A DNA stretch of 17,079 bases from Anaeroplasma sp902783745 (lineage in GTDB: Bacteria > Bacillota_I > Bacilli_A > Acholeplasmatales > Anaeroplasmataceae). Below the pieces are notes generated by a model. The model did not search any database. It saw nothing but the letters and a program-made list of their open reading frames with translations, and was not told the origin of the DNA. The stretch's first letter is position 1. Each line of letters starts with the position of its first letter. Positions 1 through 7,173 of this stretch are shown here, piece by piece. A program made the translations under genes and the position numbers. Location: positions 1 through 17,079 of the forward strand of contig CAMOKL010000027.1 of NCBI GenBank assembly GCA_946617655.1, read 5' to 3'.

Positions 1-4
1 GAAG

Positions 5-631
5 ATGATGAAGATTAATAAACCAAAGATAACATTCTTAGAAAGAATGGAGTTATCTAAAATAATTGAAGTTGATGAATATTATAATAAAGAGGTTGTA
101 AATGATATAAAAGAAGATAAACTAATATCTAATAAAATATTTTCTTCTTGTGTATTTGAAGGTATATCATTTGCAAAAATAAAGTTAGATAGTGTATGCT
201 TTATCGATTGTAGATTTGCAAATTGTGATTTATCAAATCTAGATTTAAGCCAGGTTGATTTAACTAGATGCTCTATTATGACATCTAAGCTTTCTGGTGT
301 ATCATTTCATAAATCAATATTAAAGGATATTAGTATTGTTGAATCTAACGCTTCATATGTTGATTTTAGTGATGCAATAATATCAAATACACAATTTATA
401 GCCACTAAAATGATTGATTCAGTATTTACAAATTCTACTTTAAAAAATGTAATATTTGACAATGTAGATTTATCTAAAACTGACTTTACTTATGTAGAAC
501 ATGACAAAATAGATTTATCAACATCTAGAATTGATTCAGTAAGATTTGACTTAAAAAGCTTAAAAGGCTTAACTGTATCTAATGAAGGTGCAGTAATTAT
601 TACAGAAATGCTAGGTGTAAAAGTTAAATAG
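5..631 (+). CDS. Pentapeptide-repeat protein (start may lie upstream of window)
   Basis: From about residue 45 to 165 the protein is a run of degenerate five-residue units in which a central Leu/Phe follows an Asp, Asn or Ser (for example CDLSN, LDLSQ, VDLTR, VDFSD, VDLSK, TDFTY). This is the signature of the pentapeptide-repeat right-handed beta-helix. The C-terminus (SLKGLTVSNEGAVIITEMLG) resembles the short tail that caps many Firmicute members of this family. The family includes the DNA-mimicking Qnr and McbG proteins that protect gyrase, but most members have no known role and nothing here points to gyrase. Two adjacent ATGs (5 and 8) begin the frame only four bases inside the window, so the Shine-Dalgarno site cannot be seen and the gene could start further left. 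A terminator follows directly, so this is the last gene of its unit. The family call is secure; the function is unknown. Confidence 0.85.
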   Translation: MMKINKPKITFLERMELSKIIEVDEYYNKEVVNDIKEDKLISNKIFSSCVFEGISFAKIKLDSVCFIDCRFANCDLSNLDLSQVDLTRCSIMTSKLSGVSFHKSILKDISIVESNASYVDFSDAIISNTQFIATKMIDSVFTNSTLKNVIFDNVDLSKTDFTYVEHDKIDLSTSRIDSVRFDLKSLKGLTVSNEGAVIITEMLGVKVK

Positions 632-638
632 TTTATTA

Positions 639-666
639 AAGCTTGAAGCAATGCTTCAGGCTTTTT
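639..666 (+). terminator. Intrinsic terminator after pentapeptide-repeat gene
   Basis: An 11-base arm (639-649) and a 3-base loop are followed by a matching arm with one G-T wobble, then five T residues (662-666). It starts eight bases after the stop codon and separates this gene from the next. Confidence 0.85.
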
Positions 667-672
667 AAATCT

Positions 673-700
673 TTATTTTTATAATTAAAAATGTTAAAAT
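673..700 (+). promoter_or_regulatory. Predicted promoter of the RNase III-like gene (extended -10)
   Basis: The -10 is TAAAAT at 695-700, preceded by TGT (an extended -10, TGnTAAAAT). The -35 at 673-678 (TTATTT) is poor, as expected for an extended -10 promoter. Transcription would start near 707, just upstream of the AGGTGAGGT ribosome binding site. Predicted from motifs only. Confidence 0.4.
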
Positions 701-725
701 GACTTATAGTAGGTGAGGTAATATT

Positions 726-1718
726 ATGTGGTTAGAACAAATATCAATGATTGAAGGTATATTGGGGTACCAATTTGATAATAAGAATTTATTAGAAAAA
801 GCATTTACTAATGAAAGTGATGATATAGATACTAATAAATCATTTGCGTTACTTGGTAAAAACTATTTAAGCTTTGGAATATTAGATATACTATATAATG
901 AATTAGCATTCGTTAATGATGATAATGAATTTATTACTAATTTAGATGAAGAATCTTATCTTAAATTATCTAAAGAATTAATTAGTAATGATAATATTAA
1001 TGATTTTATTATTAATAATGAATTAGATAAATTCCTATCTAATAAAGATAATAAAGAAGAAACTAATTGTAACTTATATTATGCATTATTAGGATCTATT
1101 TTAATTGATTGCGGAAGCGATACTTCTTTAGTTAAGAATGTTATTATTAAAACATTAGATTTATATAATAATATTGGATTAAAGCTTGATAATGAAGATA
1201 ATTACATTAAAAGAGTATCTGAATGGTGTTTAAAGAAGCATGAAATAGATAATGAATATCATATATATAAAACAATAGAATATAAGGCTTTAAATGTAAT
1301 TAATTCTGATAATTCAAATTTTGATATTTCAGTTGAACTTGCAATGCCTGGGGTTGATGGAGTATTTGTGGCAAAGGAAAGAAGTATTACTCTTGCAAAG
1401 CTTAAGGTAGCATCTATTGCTTATAATTATTTAAAAGAAAATGATATGCTAATAACATACAAGGATGAGGTTGGATCCCCAGACCTAGAAAGATGTATTA
1501 ACCAGCTTCAGGAATTACATGATAAGGGTTATATTGGAGAGGTTGAATATAAGATTAATCAAAAATATAATTCTAAGGGTGAGGTTATCTGGAAATGTAG
1601 ATGTATGCTTGAAGGCTCTAATAAGACATTTACATGTGAGGATATATCTAAAAAAGTAGCTAAAAGAAATACAGCATATGATATGCTAAAATATGTATTT
1701 TCTTTAGAAGAAAAATAG
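726..1718 (+). CDS. RNase III-like protein with degenerate catalytic site and two dsRNA-binding domains
   Basis: Residues 10-31 match the start of RNase III (LGYxF...LL..A.T..S) with the same spacing as the E. coli enzyme. The signature motif NERLEFLGD is replaced by NKSFALLGK (residues 37-45), so E38, E41 and D45 become K38, A41 and K45. The second motif, ADxxEAxIG, reads CNLYYALLG (115-123), so D114 and E117 become N116 and Y119. The Mg-binding site is therefore essentially destroyed. Residues 159-239 look like the usual C-terminal dsRNA-binding domain, but its helix-2 lysine cluster is poor. Residues 254-330 form a second dsRNA-binding domain that keeps SKKVAK. Bacterial RNase III normally has a single such domain and about 220-250 residues; this protein has 330. 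Inference: a non-cleaving dsRNA-binding protein, perhaps a regulator or an RNA maturation/ribosome assembly factor, with the active rnc elsewhere in the genome. The start is the ATG after AGGTGAGGT. It is a single-gene unit bounded by terminators. Confidence 0.8.
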   Translation: MWLEQISMIEGILGYQFDNKNLLEKAFTNESDDIDTNKSFALLGKNYLSFGILDILYNELAFVNDDNEFITNLDEESYLKLSKELISNDNINDFIINNELDKFLSNKDNKEETNCNLYYALLGSILIDCGSDTSLVKNVIIKTLDLYNNIGLKLDNEDNYIKRVSEWCLKKHEIDNEYHIYKTIEYKALNVINSDNSNFDISVELAMPGVDGVFVAKERSITLAKLKVASIAYNYLKENDMLITYKDEVGSPDLERCINQLQELHDKGYIGEVEYKINQKYNSKGEVIWKCRCMLEGSNKTFTCEDISKKVAKRNTAYDMLKYVFSLEEK

Positions 1719-1728
1719 TATTTATAAA

Positions 1729-1764
1729 AATAAGAAAGAATGGTGAAGTTCTTTCTTATTTTTT
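1729..1764 (+). terminator. Intrinsic terminator after RNase III-like gene
   Basis: A perfect 12-bp stem (1729-1740 with 1749-1760) closes an 8-base loop and is followed by TTTT and further T-rich sequence. It starts ten bases after the stop codon. Confidence 0.85.
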
Positions 1765-1765
1765 C

Positions 1766-1793
1766 TTTATTAATATTTGTAATGTAGTATAAT
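1766..1793 (+). promoter_or_regulatory. Predicted pepF promoter
   Basis: TATAAT at 1788-1793, with a weak -35 (TTTATT, 1766-1771) 16 bases upstream. It lies just past the preceding terminator and about 45 bases before the pepF start codon. The -10 is a perfect match; the -35 is not convincing. Confidence 0.45.
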
Positions 1794-1839
1794 TATATTG
1801 TTTTATTGAGTTATTGGAGTTAAATTTTAGGAGGTAATT

Positions 1840-3603
1840 ATGAACAATAAATGGAATTTAAAATTAATATATGAAACTGAAGAGGATTTTACTAATGATT
1901 TAAATAAGTGCCTAGATTATGTTTCAAAAATTGAAGGATTAAAAGGTAAGCTTAATAATAATGTAGATATTAAGAAATATTTTTCTTTAAATAAAGAATT
2001 AGATCAATTATTATCTAAGGTATTTTCATATGCTTCACAGTCTCATCATTTAAATCAAAAAGAGGTTAGTGCTGCAAAAAGATATCAACTAGTTTATCAA
2101 AAGTATTTAGAGGCTGTATCTAGATTATCATTTGTTGAACCAGAATTATTACAAAATAAATATGAAGACTTAATGGCTTTATGTGATAGTGATAGTGATG
2201 TTGCAAATTCTAGATTCATGATTCAAAAATTATTTAAAAGACAAAGCCATGTCTTAGATGTTAAAACAGAAGGTGTTATGGCTTTATACAATGATGCTAC
2301 TACAGGATATCAAAATCTATATAGTGCATTATGTGAACAGGATTCAACGCCTAAGAAGGTTACATTAACTAGTGGTAAGGAAGTTTTAGTTTCTCACGCA
2401 ACATATACATCTCTACTTCAAAGCCTTGAAAGCCAAGAGGATAGAAGAATTGTTTTTGAAGCATTATATTCATATTATGATACTCATAAGCATACCTTAT
2501 CAGGTATTTATAAGGGTATTATGGCTGGTGAGAATGCTGAAAGAATTAATAGAGGGTATAATACTACCCTAGATATGTTCTTAGATTCTAATGATATTAA
2601 TACAGATGTATTTAAATCTTTAATTGATGTTGCATCTAATGATAATGAAGCTATTAAGCGTTATTATAATTTAAGAAAGAATTATTTTAAATTAGATAAT
2701 TTATATACATATGACCGTTTCTTACAATTTAGAAAGACTGATATTAATTTCACATATGAAAAGCAAAAGGAATTAGTATTAGAAGCTGATAAGGAATTAG
2801 GTAGTGATTATTATAATAAAGCATGCAAGGTTTTAGAGGATGGTAGAGTTGATGTTGAACCATGTGATGGTAAATATAATGGTGCATATTCAACACACAT
2901 CTATGATAAGGGAACATTTATTTTATTAAATAATACAAACAACCTAGAATCAACATTCACTCTAGCACACGAGGCAGGACATTCAATACACTCTATGTAT
3001 TCAATTGAATCTCAGCCTTATGAAACTCATGATTATGTTATTTTCGTTGCGGAAGTTGCATCAACATTTAATGAAGCTAGATTTTTAGATTATATGTTAT
3101 CAATTACTAAATCTAAGGATGAAAAGATTGTATTATTACAAAAGGCAATTGATAATCTTATCGCAACATTCTATCGTCAGGCATTATTTGCACATTATGA
3201 ATATTTAGCTCATGAAAAGTATGAAGCTGGTGAAGTAATTGATGAAGAAGTATTATCTAATATAATGAAGGATTTATATAAGAAATACTATGGACTTGAT
3301 CTATCTAAGGAAGAATTAACTAAATATGTATGGGCATATATTCCACATTTATTTAGAAGCCCATTCTATGTATATCAATATGCAACATCATATGCTGCAT
3401 CAGCATTAATATATGAAAATGTATCTAAGGGTACGCCTCATGCATTTGATAAGTATATTAATTTATTAAGAAGCGGTGGTTCTGATTACCCTGTTAATTT
3501 ATTAAAGAAGGCAGGAGTAGATTTAACTAAACCAGATGCGTTTAAGGCTGTTGCAAGAAGACTTGATGAATTAGTTTCAATGTTAGCCGACTTATTAAAG
3601 TAA
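1840..3603 (+). CDS. pepF: Oligoendopeptidase F (M3 zinc metallopeptidase)
   Basis: A cytoplasmic M3-family peptidase that cleaves short oligopeptides (roughly 7-17 residues) and serves in peptide recycling. The zinc-binding motif is HEAGH at residues 377-381, in the family context TLAHEAGHSIHSMYS. The third ligand is E405 in FVAEVASTFNEA, 24 residues after the second histidine, as in other M3 enzymes. The long helical N-terminal region (about 1-200) and the C-terminal PFYVYQYATSYAAS motif are typical of PepF. At 587 residues it is full length (family members are about 600). There is no signal peptide. The ATG follows a near-perfect AGGAGGT. It appears monocistronic: a terminator precedes it and the next gene has its own promoter. 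No canonical terminator was seen directly after it. Confidence 0.96.
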   Translation: MNNKWNLKLIYETEEDFTNDLNKCLDYVSKIEGLKGKLNNNVDIKKYFSLNKELDQLLSKVFSYASQSHHLNQKEVSAAKRYQLVYQKYLEAVSRLSFVEPELLQNKYEDLMALCDSDSDVANSRFMIQKLFKRQSHVLDVKTEGVMALYNDATTGYQNLYSALCEQDSTPKKVTLTSGKEVLVSHATYTSLLQSLESQEDRRIVFEALYSYYDTHKHTLSGIYKGIMAGENAERINRGYNTTLDMFLDSNDINTDVFKSLIDVASNDNEAIKRYYNLRKNYFKLDNLYTYDRFLQFRKTDINFTYEKQKELVLEADKELGSDYYNKACKVLEDGRVDVEPCDGKYNGAYSTHIYDKGTFILLNNTNNLESTFTLAHEAGHSIHSMYSIESQPYETHDYVIFVAEVASTFNEARFLDYMLSITKSKDEKIVLLQKAIDNLIATFYRQALFAHYEYLAHEKYEAGEVIDEEVLSNIMKDLYKKYYGLDLSKEELTKYVWAYIPHLFRSPFYVYQYATSYAASALIYENVSKGTPHAFDKYINLLRSGGSDYPVNLLKKAGVDLTKPDAFKAVARRLDELVSMLADLLK

Positions 3604-3613
3604 AAAAATATTT

Positions 3614-3643
3614 TTATGAATATCATAATAGTTATGATATAAT
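3614..3643 (+). promoter_or_regulatory. Predicted promoter of the sugar-phosphate transferase gene (extended -10)
   Basis: TGATATAAT at 3635-3643 is a perfect extended -10. The best -35 is TTATGA (3614-3619) at 18 bp spacing, which is weak. Transcription would start near 3650, giving a leader of about 27 bases with a GAGGT ribosome binding site. Palindromic half-sites overlap the -10. Confidence 0.55.
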
Positions 3644-3648
3644 ATCAT
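3620..3648 (+). repeat. Nested palindromes over the -10 box (operator candidate)
   Basis: ATATCATAA (3620-3628) and TTATGATAT (3632-3640) form a perfect 9-bp inverted repeat with a 3-base spacer. The right arm is reused: ATGATAT (3634-3640) and ATATCAT (3642-3648) form a second perfect 7-bp palindrome around one central base. The heptamer thus occurs three times in alternating orientation, with the -10 box inside. Such a layout could bind a dimeric repressor. It could also act as a weak transcription stop for pepF, but no T-run follows directly. Confidence 0.4.
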
Positions 3649-3676
3649 TAAAGTATTTTTTTGAGGTATATTTTAT

Positions 3677-4345
3677 ATGAGAAAATGTGTCGTAAAAGCA
3701 CTTGAAACTGAATATAATATAAGCTTATATAAAAAGAAGCCATTATTTGATTTTATAAAAAGACTATTTGATATTATTTTATCATCTTTAGCAATTATAT
3801 TATTATCATGGTTATTAATAATACTTGCTATATTAGTAAAATGTACATCAAAGGGACCTGTTTTTTATGGACATAGTAGAGTTGGTAAAAATGGACGTAT
3901 GTTTAAGGTTTTAAAATTTCGTTCTATGAAAAATGAAAACAAGCCTTTAGAAGAAATATTTACTAAAGAACAAATGGAAGAATGGAAGCGTGACTTTAAG
4001 GTTGTAAATGACCCAAGAGTTACTAAGATAGGTAAATTCTTAAGAAAAACATCTTTAGATGAATTACCTCAGCTATTTAATATATTCTTAGGACAAATGT
4101 CTATTGTAGGCTGGAGACCAATATTACCTGAAGAATTAGAGCGTTATAATGAAAATAAAGAGCTTTTAACAAAGGTAAAGCCAGGCTTAACTGGATTTTG
4201 GGCAGCAAATGGTAGAAGTAATACAAGCTATGAGGATAGAATTAAATTAGAATTATATTATTCAGTAAAAAGAAGTATATGGCTAGATATTAGAATTATA
4301 TGGTGGACAGCTATAGGTGTTTTAAAGCGTGATGGCGCAGAATAA
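3677..4345 (+). CDS. Polyprenyl-phosphate sugar-1-phosphate transferase (PglC/WbaP-type initiating enzyme)
   Basis: A small monotopic phosphoglycosyl transferase (bacterial sugar transferase family). It moves a sugar-1-phosphate from a nucleotide sugar to undecaprenyl phosphate and so starts synthesis of a surface glycan repeat unit on the inner face of the membrane. Evidence: one hydrophobic membrane hairpin at about residues 28-54, GPVFYGHSRVGKNGR (about 60-74), FKVLKFRSM, the catalytic Asp-Glu pair in TSLDELPQLFN (D128-E129), GWRP at 145-148, and VKPGLTGFWAANGRS. At 222 residues it matches the compact PglC class, without the extra N-terminal membrane domain of WcaJ/WbaP. Oddity: the Ser-Pro helix-break motif that shapes the re-entrant membrane helix reads Ser-Trp (S44-W45), 16 residues after the KR pair, as in PglC. 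The sugar specificity cannot be read from sequence. It is monocistronic and converges with the GT2/flippase unit. Confidence 0.92.
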   Translation: MRKCVVKALETEYNISLYKKKPLFDFIKRLFDIILSSLAIILLSWLLIILAILVKCTSKGPVFYGHSRVGKNGRMFKVLKFRSMKNENKPLEEIFTKEQMEEWKRDFKVVNDPRVTKIGKFLRKTSLDELPQLFNIFLGQMSIVGWRPILPEELERYNENKELLTKVKPGLTGFWAANGRSNTSYEDRIKLELYYSVKRSIWLDIRIIWWTAIGVLKRDGAE

Positions 4346-4353
4346 TAAATTAT

Positions 4354-4380
4354 AAAGATTGGTTTAAACCAATCTTTTTT
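4354..4380 (+). terminator. Intrinsic terminator after sugar-phosphate transferase gene
   Basis: A fully palindromic stem (AAAGATTGGTTT paired with AAACCAATCTTT) runs into a stretch of T residues. It starts nine bases after the stop codon. Confidence 0.88.
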
Positions 4381-4384
4381 TATC

Positions 4385-4410
4385 AAAAAAAGAAGTGCAA
4401 TTTGCACTCC
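4385..4410 (-). terminator. Intrinsic terminator of the GT2/flippase unit
   Basis: Read on the minus strand, a GC-containing hairpin (AGTGCAA paired with TTGCACT, 4394-4408) is followed by seven T residues (the A-run at 4385-4391). It sits directly beyond the minus-strand stop codon and back to back with the plus-strand terminator, insulating two convergent units. Confidence 0.82.
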
Positions 4411-4411
4411 T

Positions 4412-5386
4412 TTAATTACTTCTATGCTTATTTCTATAATTTACAATAAAACAATCTAGTTTAATAGAGAATAAGAATAATTTAATTCTAAGCTTTTCTT
4501 TTTTAGAAGCATAGCTATATATTAATTTTTTATTCTCTTTAATCCACTTTTTATTGTTTTTTATTAATTCCTTATAATTCTCATATTTAAAATTATAATA
4601 ATGTTCAGATAATCCTAATCTTGCGTGAGCTTCTTGTACTAAACATAAATTCTTTAGTTCATCATCAAAATTAAGCAAATCTTCTATTTTTTGATATGCG
4701 GTAATAGAAGTTTCAACTCTTTTAATAAAATTGATATTTTTAACTCTTAGGGCTGAATTTGAATGGATTATGTAATGATAATAAGGTTTGTTTACATGAT
4801 ATGATTTATTAACCTTTAATGCGTATTCTACTGCGAATAAGGAATCTTCTGCAACATATATATTTTTATCAAATAATATGTTGTTTTCTTTTATTATATC
4901 TAGTCTATAGATTTTATTCCAAATGACACAATTAAAATTAGCTATATCTATAATATTTTTTATTGTATCATGTCTATTTAAATCAAGTGTAGAAGAAGTA
5001 GATATTATAGATCTTTCTTCTAATTTCTTTTCTTCATTATCAATAGATATACCAAATGATACTAAATCATATCCCTTATCCATTATATCTATAAGCTCTT
5101 TATAGCAATTATCTATATAATCATCAGAATCTATAAATGTTATATATTTACCACTTGAATTAAGGATTCCTACATTTCTTGCGTTAGATACACCTAAATT
5201 ATTAATATGTATAACCTTTATATTTTCATTTTGATAATTATCACATAGCTTTCCTGATTCATCAGTTGAACCATCATCTACTAATATTATTTCATAATCT
5301 ATATTTTGATTCATTATAGATTTTAAACATTTATCAATATATTTATATGTGTTATATACAGGTATTACAATTGAAAGTTTACTCAA
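4412..5386 (-). CDS. Family 2 glycosyltransferase (GT-A fold)
   Basis: The N-terminal half is a standard GT2 domain. It has LSIVIPVYNTYKYIDKCLKS, then YEIILVDDGSTD (nucleotide binding, D37-D38), GVSNARNVGI, and the metal-binding DSD in FIDSDDYID (residues 86-88). An AEDSLF motif near residue 180 is in the usual place for the catalytic base. The C-terminal third is helical, lysine- and asparagine-rich, and has no membrane anchor. It probably adds one sugar to the lipid-linked repeat unit; donor and linkage are unknown. The ATG overlaps the 3' end of the flippase gene by eight bases, so the two are probably translationally coupled and co-transcribed from the promoter upstream of the flippase. 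Confidence 0.92.
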   Translation of the reverse strand: MSKLSIVIPVYNTYKYIDKCLKSIMNQNIDYEIILVDDGSTDESGKLCDNYQNENIKVIHINNLGVSNARNVGILNSSGKYITFIDSDDYIDNCYKELIDIMDKGYDLVSFGISIDNEEKKLEERSIISTSSTLDLNRHDTIKNIIDIANFNCVIWNKIYRLDIIKENNILFDKNIYVAEDSLFAVEYALKVNKSYHVNKPYYHYIIHSNSALRVKNINFIKRVETSITAYQKIEDLLNFDDELKNLCLVQEAHARLGLSEHYYNFKYENYKELIKNNKKWIKENKKLIYSYASKKEKLRIKLFLFSIKLDCFIVNYRNKHRSN

Positions 5387-6968
5387 TTTTGCTATCCCCT
5401 TTTTTATGTAATTTTGATTTTATAAGCTTTATACCAATAAATATCATTTCATCTTTTAATATTAACGTAACTATAAAATATATTGCCATACCAATTAATA
5501 TAAGAATAATAGTATTTAATGGGCTAGATTCAAATTTTCCTTCAATTAAGAATAATGTAGTGCCCATAACTATACCTGCAATAATATTCTTCCATCCTGA
5601 TAATAGGGCTTTTTTAATTGAAATATCATTTTTTACCATAAATAGATCGACAATTAATATTACAAATTCACCTGCAACAGATGCGATAACCGCACCGATT
5701 GTACCGAAATTTATTAATAATATAATAGTTAGAGTTAAATTAACAATTGTACCAATAAGAATAGATATAGTATATTTTTTATCTCTTCCTGTAGGAATTA
5801 GATATTGTACACCAATAACATTAGATAATCCCATCGCAAGCGCAATAGGAGAGAATGTTATCATTAATTTGATTACAGGCTCATATCCTTCACCAAAGAA
5901 CCATAAATTTATGTTCTTTGATATTGCCGCAAGTCCAATAGATAATGGAATACCTAAGAACCATACAAATTTAAAAGAGAAGTAGATATTATTTTTTAAT
6001 TGATTAATATTACCAGTACTATATTCTTTTGCGTTTCTTGGTATCATTACAACACCAAGACATGTAACTATAGTAAGTGGTATTTTAATAAGCTTTTCAG
6101 CTTGTTCATAATAACCATTTTCTAAGTCTGATACCTTTTTAGTAACAGTTTCTATAACACCAACTCCATTTTTTATTACAGTTGTTTGTTCTTCATATGT
6201 ACCAGGTATTAAAAGACCTATTAATGTTTTATCTAATATTGTATAAAGACTCATTACTAATGATGGAATAAATAAACCCATAATTGGCATAAAGTGATGC
6301 ATAGGGTGTATATCCTTTAGTTTAACTTTAGTAATGTATTTAGGCATGTAAAAGCATAATATTATATAAGAAATTAATAATACACCACCATTATTAATTA
6401 AACAATATAACCATAAATCTGATGGTTTTTTAACAAGTAAAAATATTAATAATACAGCTATTATTTTTACAATAAAGCTTCTTAATACTAATGTTTTAAA
6501 GTTTTCTTGGCTTTGGAATACAAATGTTACATCAAACAATACAGCAAGTACATTTAATGATAATATAAGCATTAAAACCTTATATGAACCAAATACTCCA
6601 ACCTCTGCCATAATTACTTGCGCGCCAAAACAAATTAATGTGACAGCTCCTCTTAAGATCATTATTTCAAAGAAAGCTTGAGATTGCTTATATTTATCAT
6701 TTTGATATTTTATTAATTCTCTTTGTGCATAATAATTACATCCTAAGCATGCGACTAAGTAGAAGTATTGCATTAATGAATTTGAAAATGAATACTTACC
6801 AAGCATATCAGCACCTAATACTCTTGATAGATAAGGTGTTAGGATAAGTGGTACTAGTAATGTGAAAATTTGGTATATTACATTTAATATGTAATTTGAA
6901 TAAACCTTTTTACCAGGTGTAGATGTTAAATTATCTTCATTTGTTTCTTTTGCCTCGTTATTCACCAA
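5379..6968 (-). CDS. wzx: Wzx-type lipid-linked oligosaccharide flippase
   Basis: A polytopic membrane protein (529 residues, about 12-14 hydrophobic segments) of the MOP/PST exporter superfamily. It opens with YILNVIYQIFTLLVPLILTP and YLSRVLGADMLGKYSFSNS, the characteristic N-terminus of O-antigen and capsule flippases. It would flip the undecaprenyl-linked repeat unit to the outer face. An apparent insert of about 30 polar residues (254-284) follows LDKTLIGLL and precedes GYYEQAEK, where most homologues have a much shorter link. The frame begins with TTG (6968) followed by GTG (6965). A GGAAGTG ribosome site lies 5 or 8 bases upstream of them, so either non-ATG start is possible. It is the first gene of a two-gene minus-strand unit and overlaps the downstream GT2 gene. 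Confidence 0.9.
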   Translation of the reverse strand: MVNNEAKETNEDNLTSTPGKKVYSNYILNVIYQIFTLLVPLILTPYLSRVLGADMLGKYSFSNSLMQYFYLVACLGCNYYAQRELIKYQNDKYKQSQAFFEIMILRGAVTLICFGAQVIMAEVGVFGSYKVLMLILSLNVLAVLFDVTFVFQSQENFKTLVLRSFIVKIIAVLLIFLLVKKPSDLWLYCLINNGGVLLISYIILCFYMPKYITKVKLKDIHPMHHFMPIMGLFIPSLVMSLYTILDKTLIGLLIPGTYEEQTTVIKNGVGVIETVTKKVSDLENGYYEQAEKLIKIPLTIVTCLGVVMIPRNAKEYSTGNINQLKNNIYFSFKFVWFLGIPLSIGLAAISKNINLWFFGEGYEPVIKLMITFSPIALAMGLSNVIGVQYLIPTGRDKKYTISILIGTIVNLTLTIILLINFGTIGAVIASVAGEFVILIVDLFMVKNDISIKKALLSGWKNIIAGIVMGTTLFLIEGKFESSPLNTIILILIGMAIYFIVTLILKDEMIFIGIKLIKSKLHKKGDSKIE

Positions 6969-6999
6969 ATTATCACTTCCATCCTAAAATAACAACAAT

Positions 7000-7027
7000 A
7001 TTTTAACATAATAAAATAAAATTACAA
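7000..7027 (-). promoter_or_regulatory. Predicted promoter of the flippase-GT2 unit
   Basis: On the minus strand, TTGTAA (7027-7022) is followed after 16 bases by TAAAAT (7005-7000), with TG at 7008-7007 forming an extended -10. The start site would be near 6993, about 25 bases before the start codon. Its -35 hexamer is identical to that of the divergent polymerase promoter. Confidence 0.5.
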
Positions 7028-7054
7028 ACAAATAAGCCAATTTAGACCAATACT

Positions 7055-7074
7055 TTATTAATTTTAATTAATAA
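7055..7074. repeat. AT-only palindrome in the divergent intergenic region
   Basis: TTATTAATT and AATTAATAA, separated by TT, make a perfect 9-bp inverted repeat between the two divergent promoters. It contains no G or C, so in DNA of this composition it may be chance. Confidence 0.3.
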
Positions 7075-7115
7075 TGTTATGCTTACTATACAATTATTAA
7101 TATTCTAAGTTATAA

Positions 7116-7144
7116 TTGTAAAAGTTTATTATTTTTAATATAAT
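7116..7144 (+). promoter_or_regulatory. Predicted promoter of the Wzy-type polymerase gene
   Basis: TTGTAA (7116-7121), a 17-base spacer and a perfect TATAAT (7139-7144). The start would be near 7150, just before the AGGAGA ribosome binding site at 7162-7167. Confidence 0.6.
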
Positions 7145-7173
7145 TGTTATAGATTGATTCTAGGAGAATATAT

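Noticed and set aside
5..631. Qnr-type quinolone resistance protein
   Set aside because: The pentapeptide units are too degenerate, and no Qnr-specific loops or context were seen; only the family assignment is supported.
4923..5105. Short plus-strand frame antisense to the GT2 gene
   Set aside because: It has no ribosome binding site and low-complexity residues, and it lies inside a conserved gene.
5347..5985. Long plus-strand open frame (212 codons) across the flippase gene
   Set aside because: It is antisense to the well-supported flippase and the start of the GT2 gene, has no ribosome site, and its hydrophobic composition mirrors the membrane protein on the other strand.
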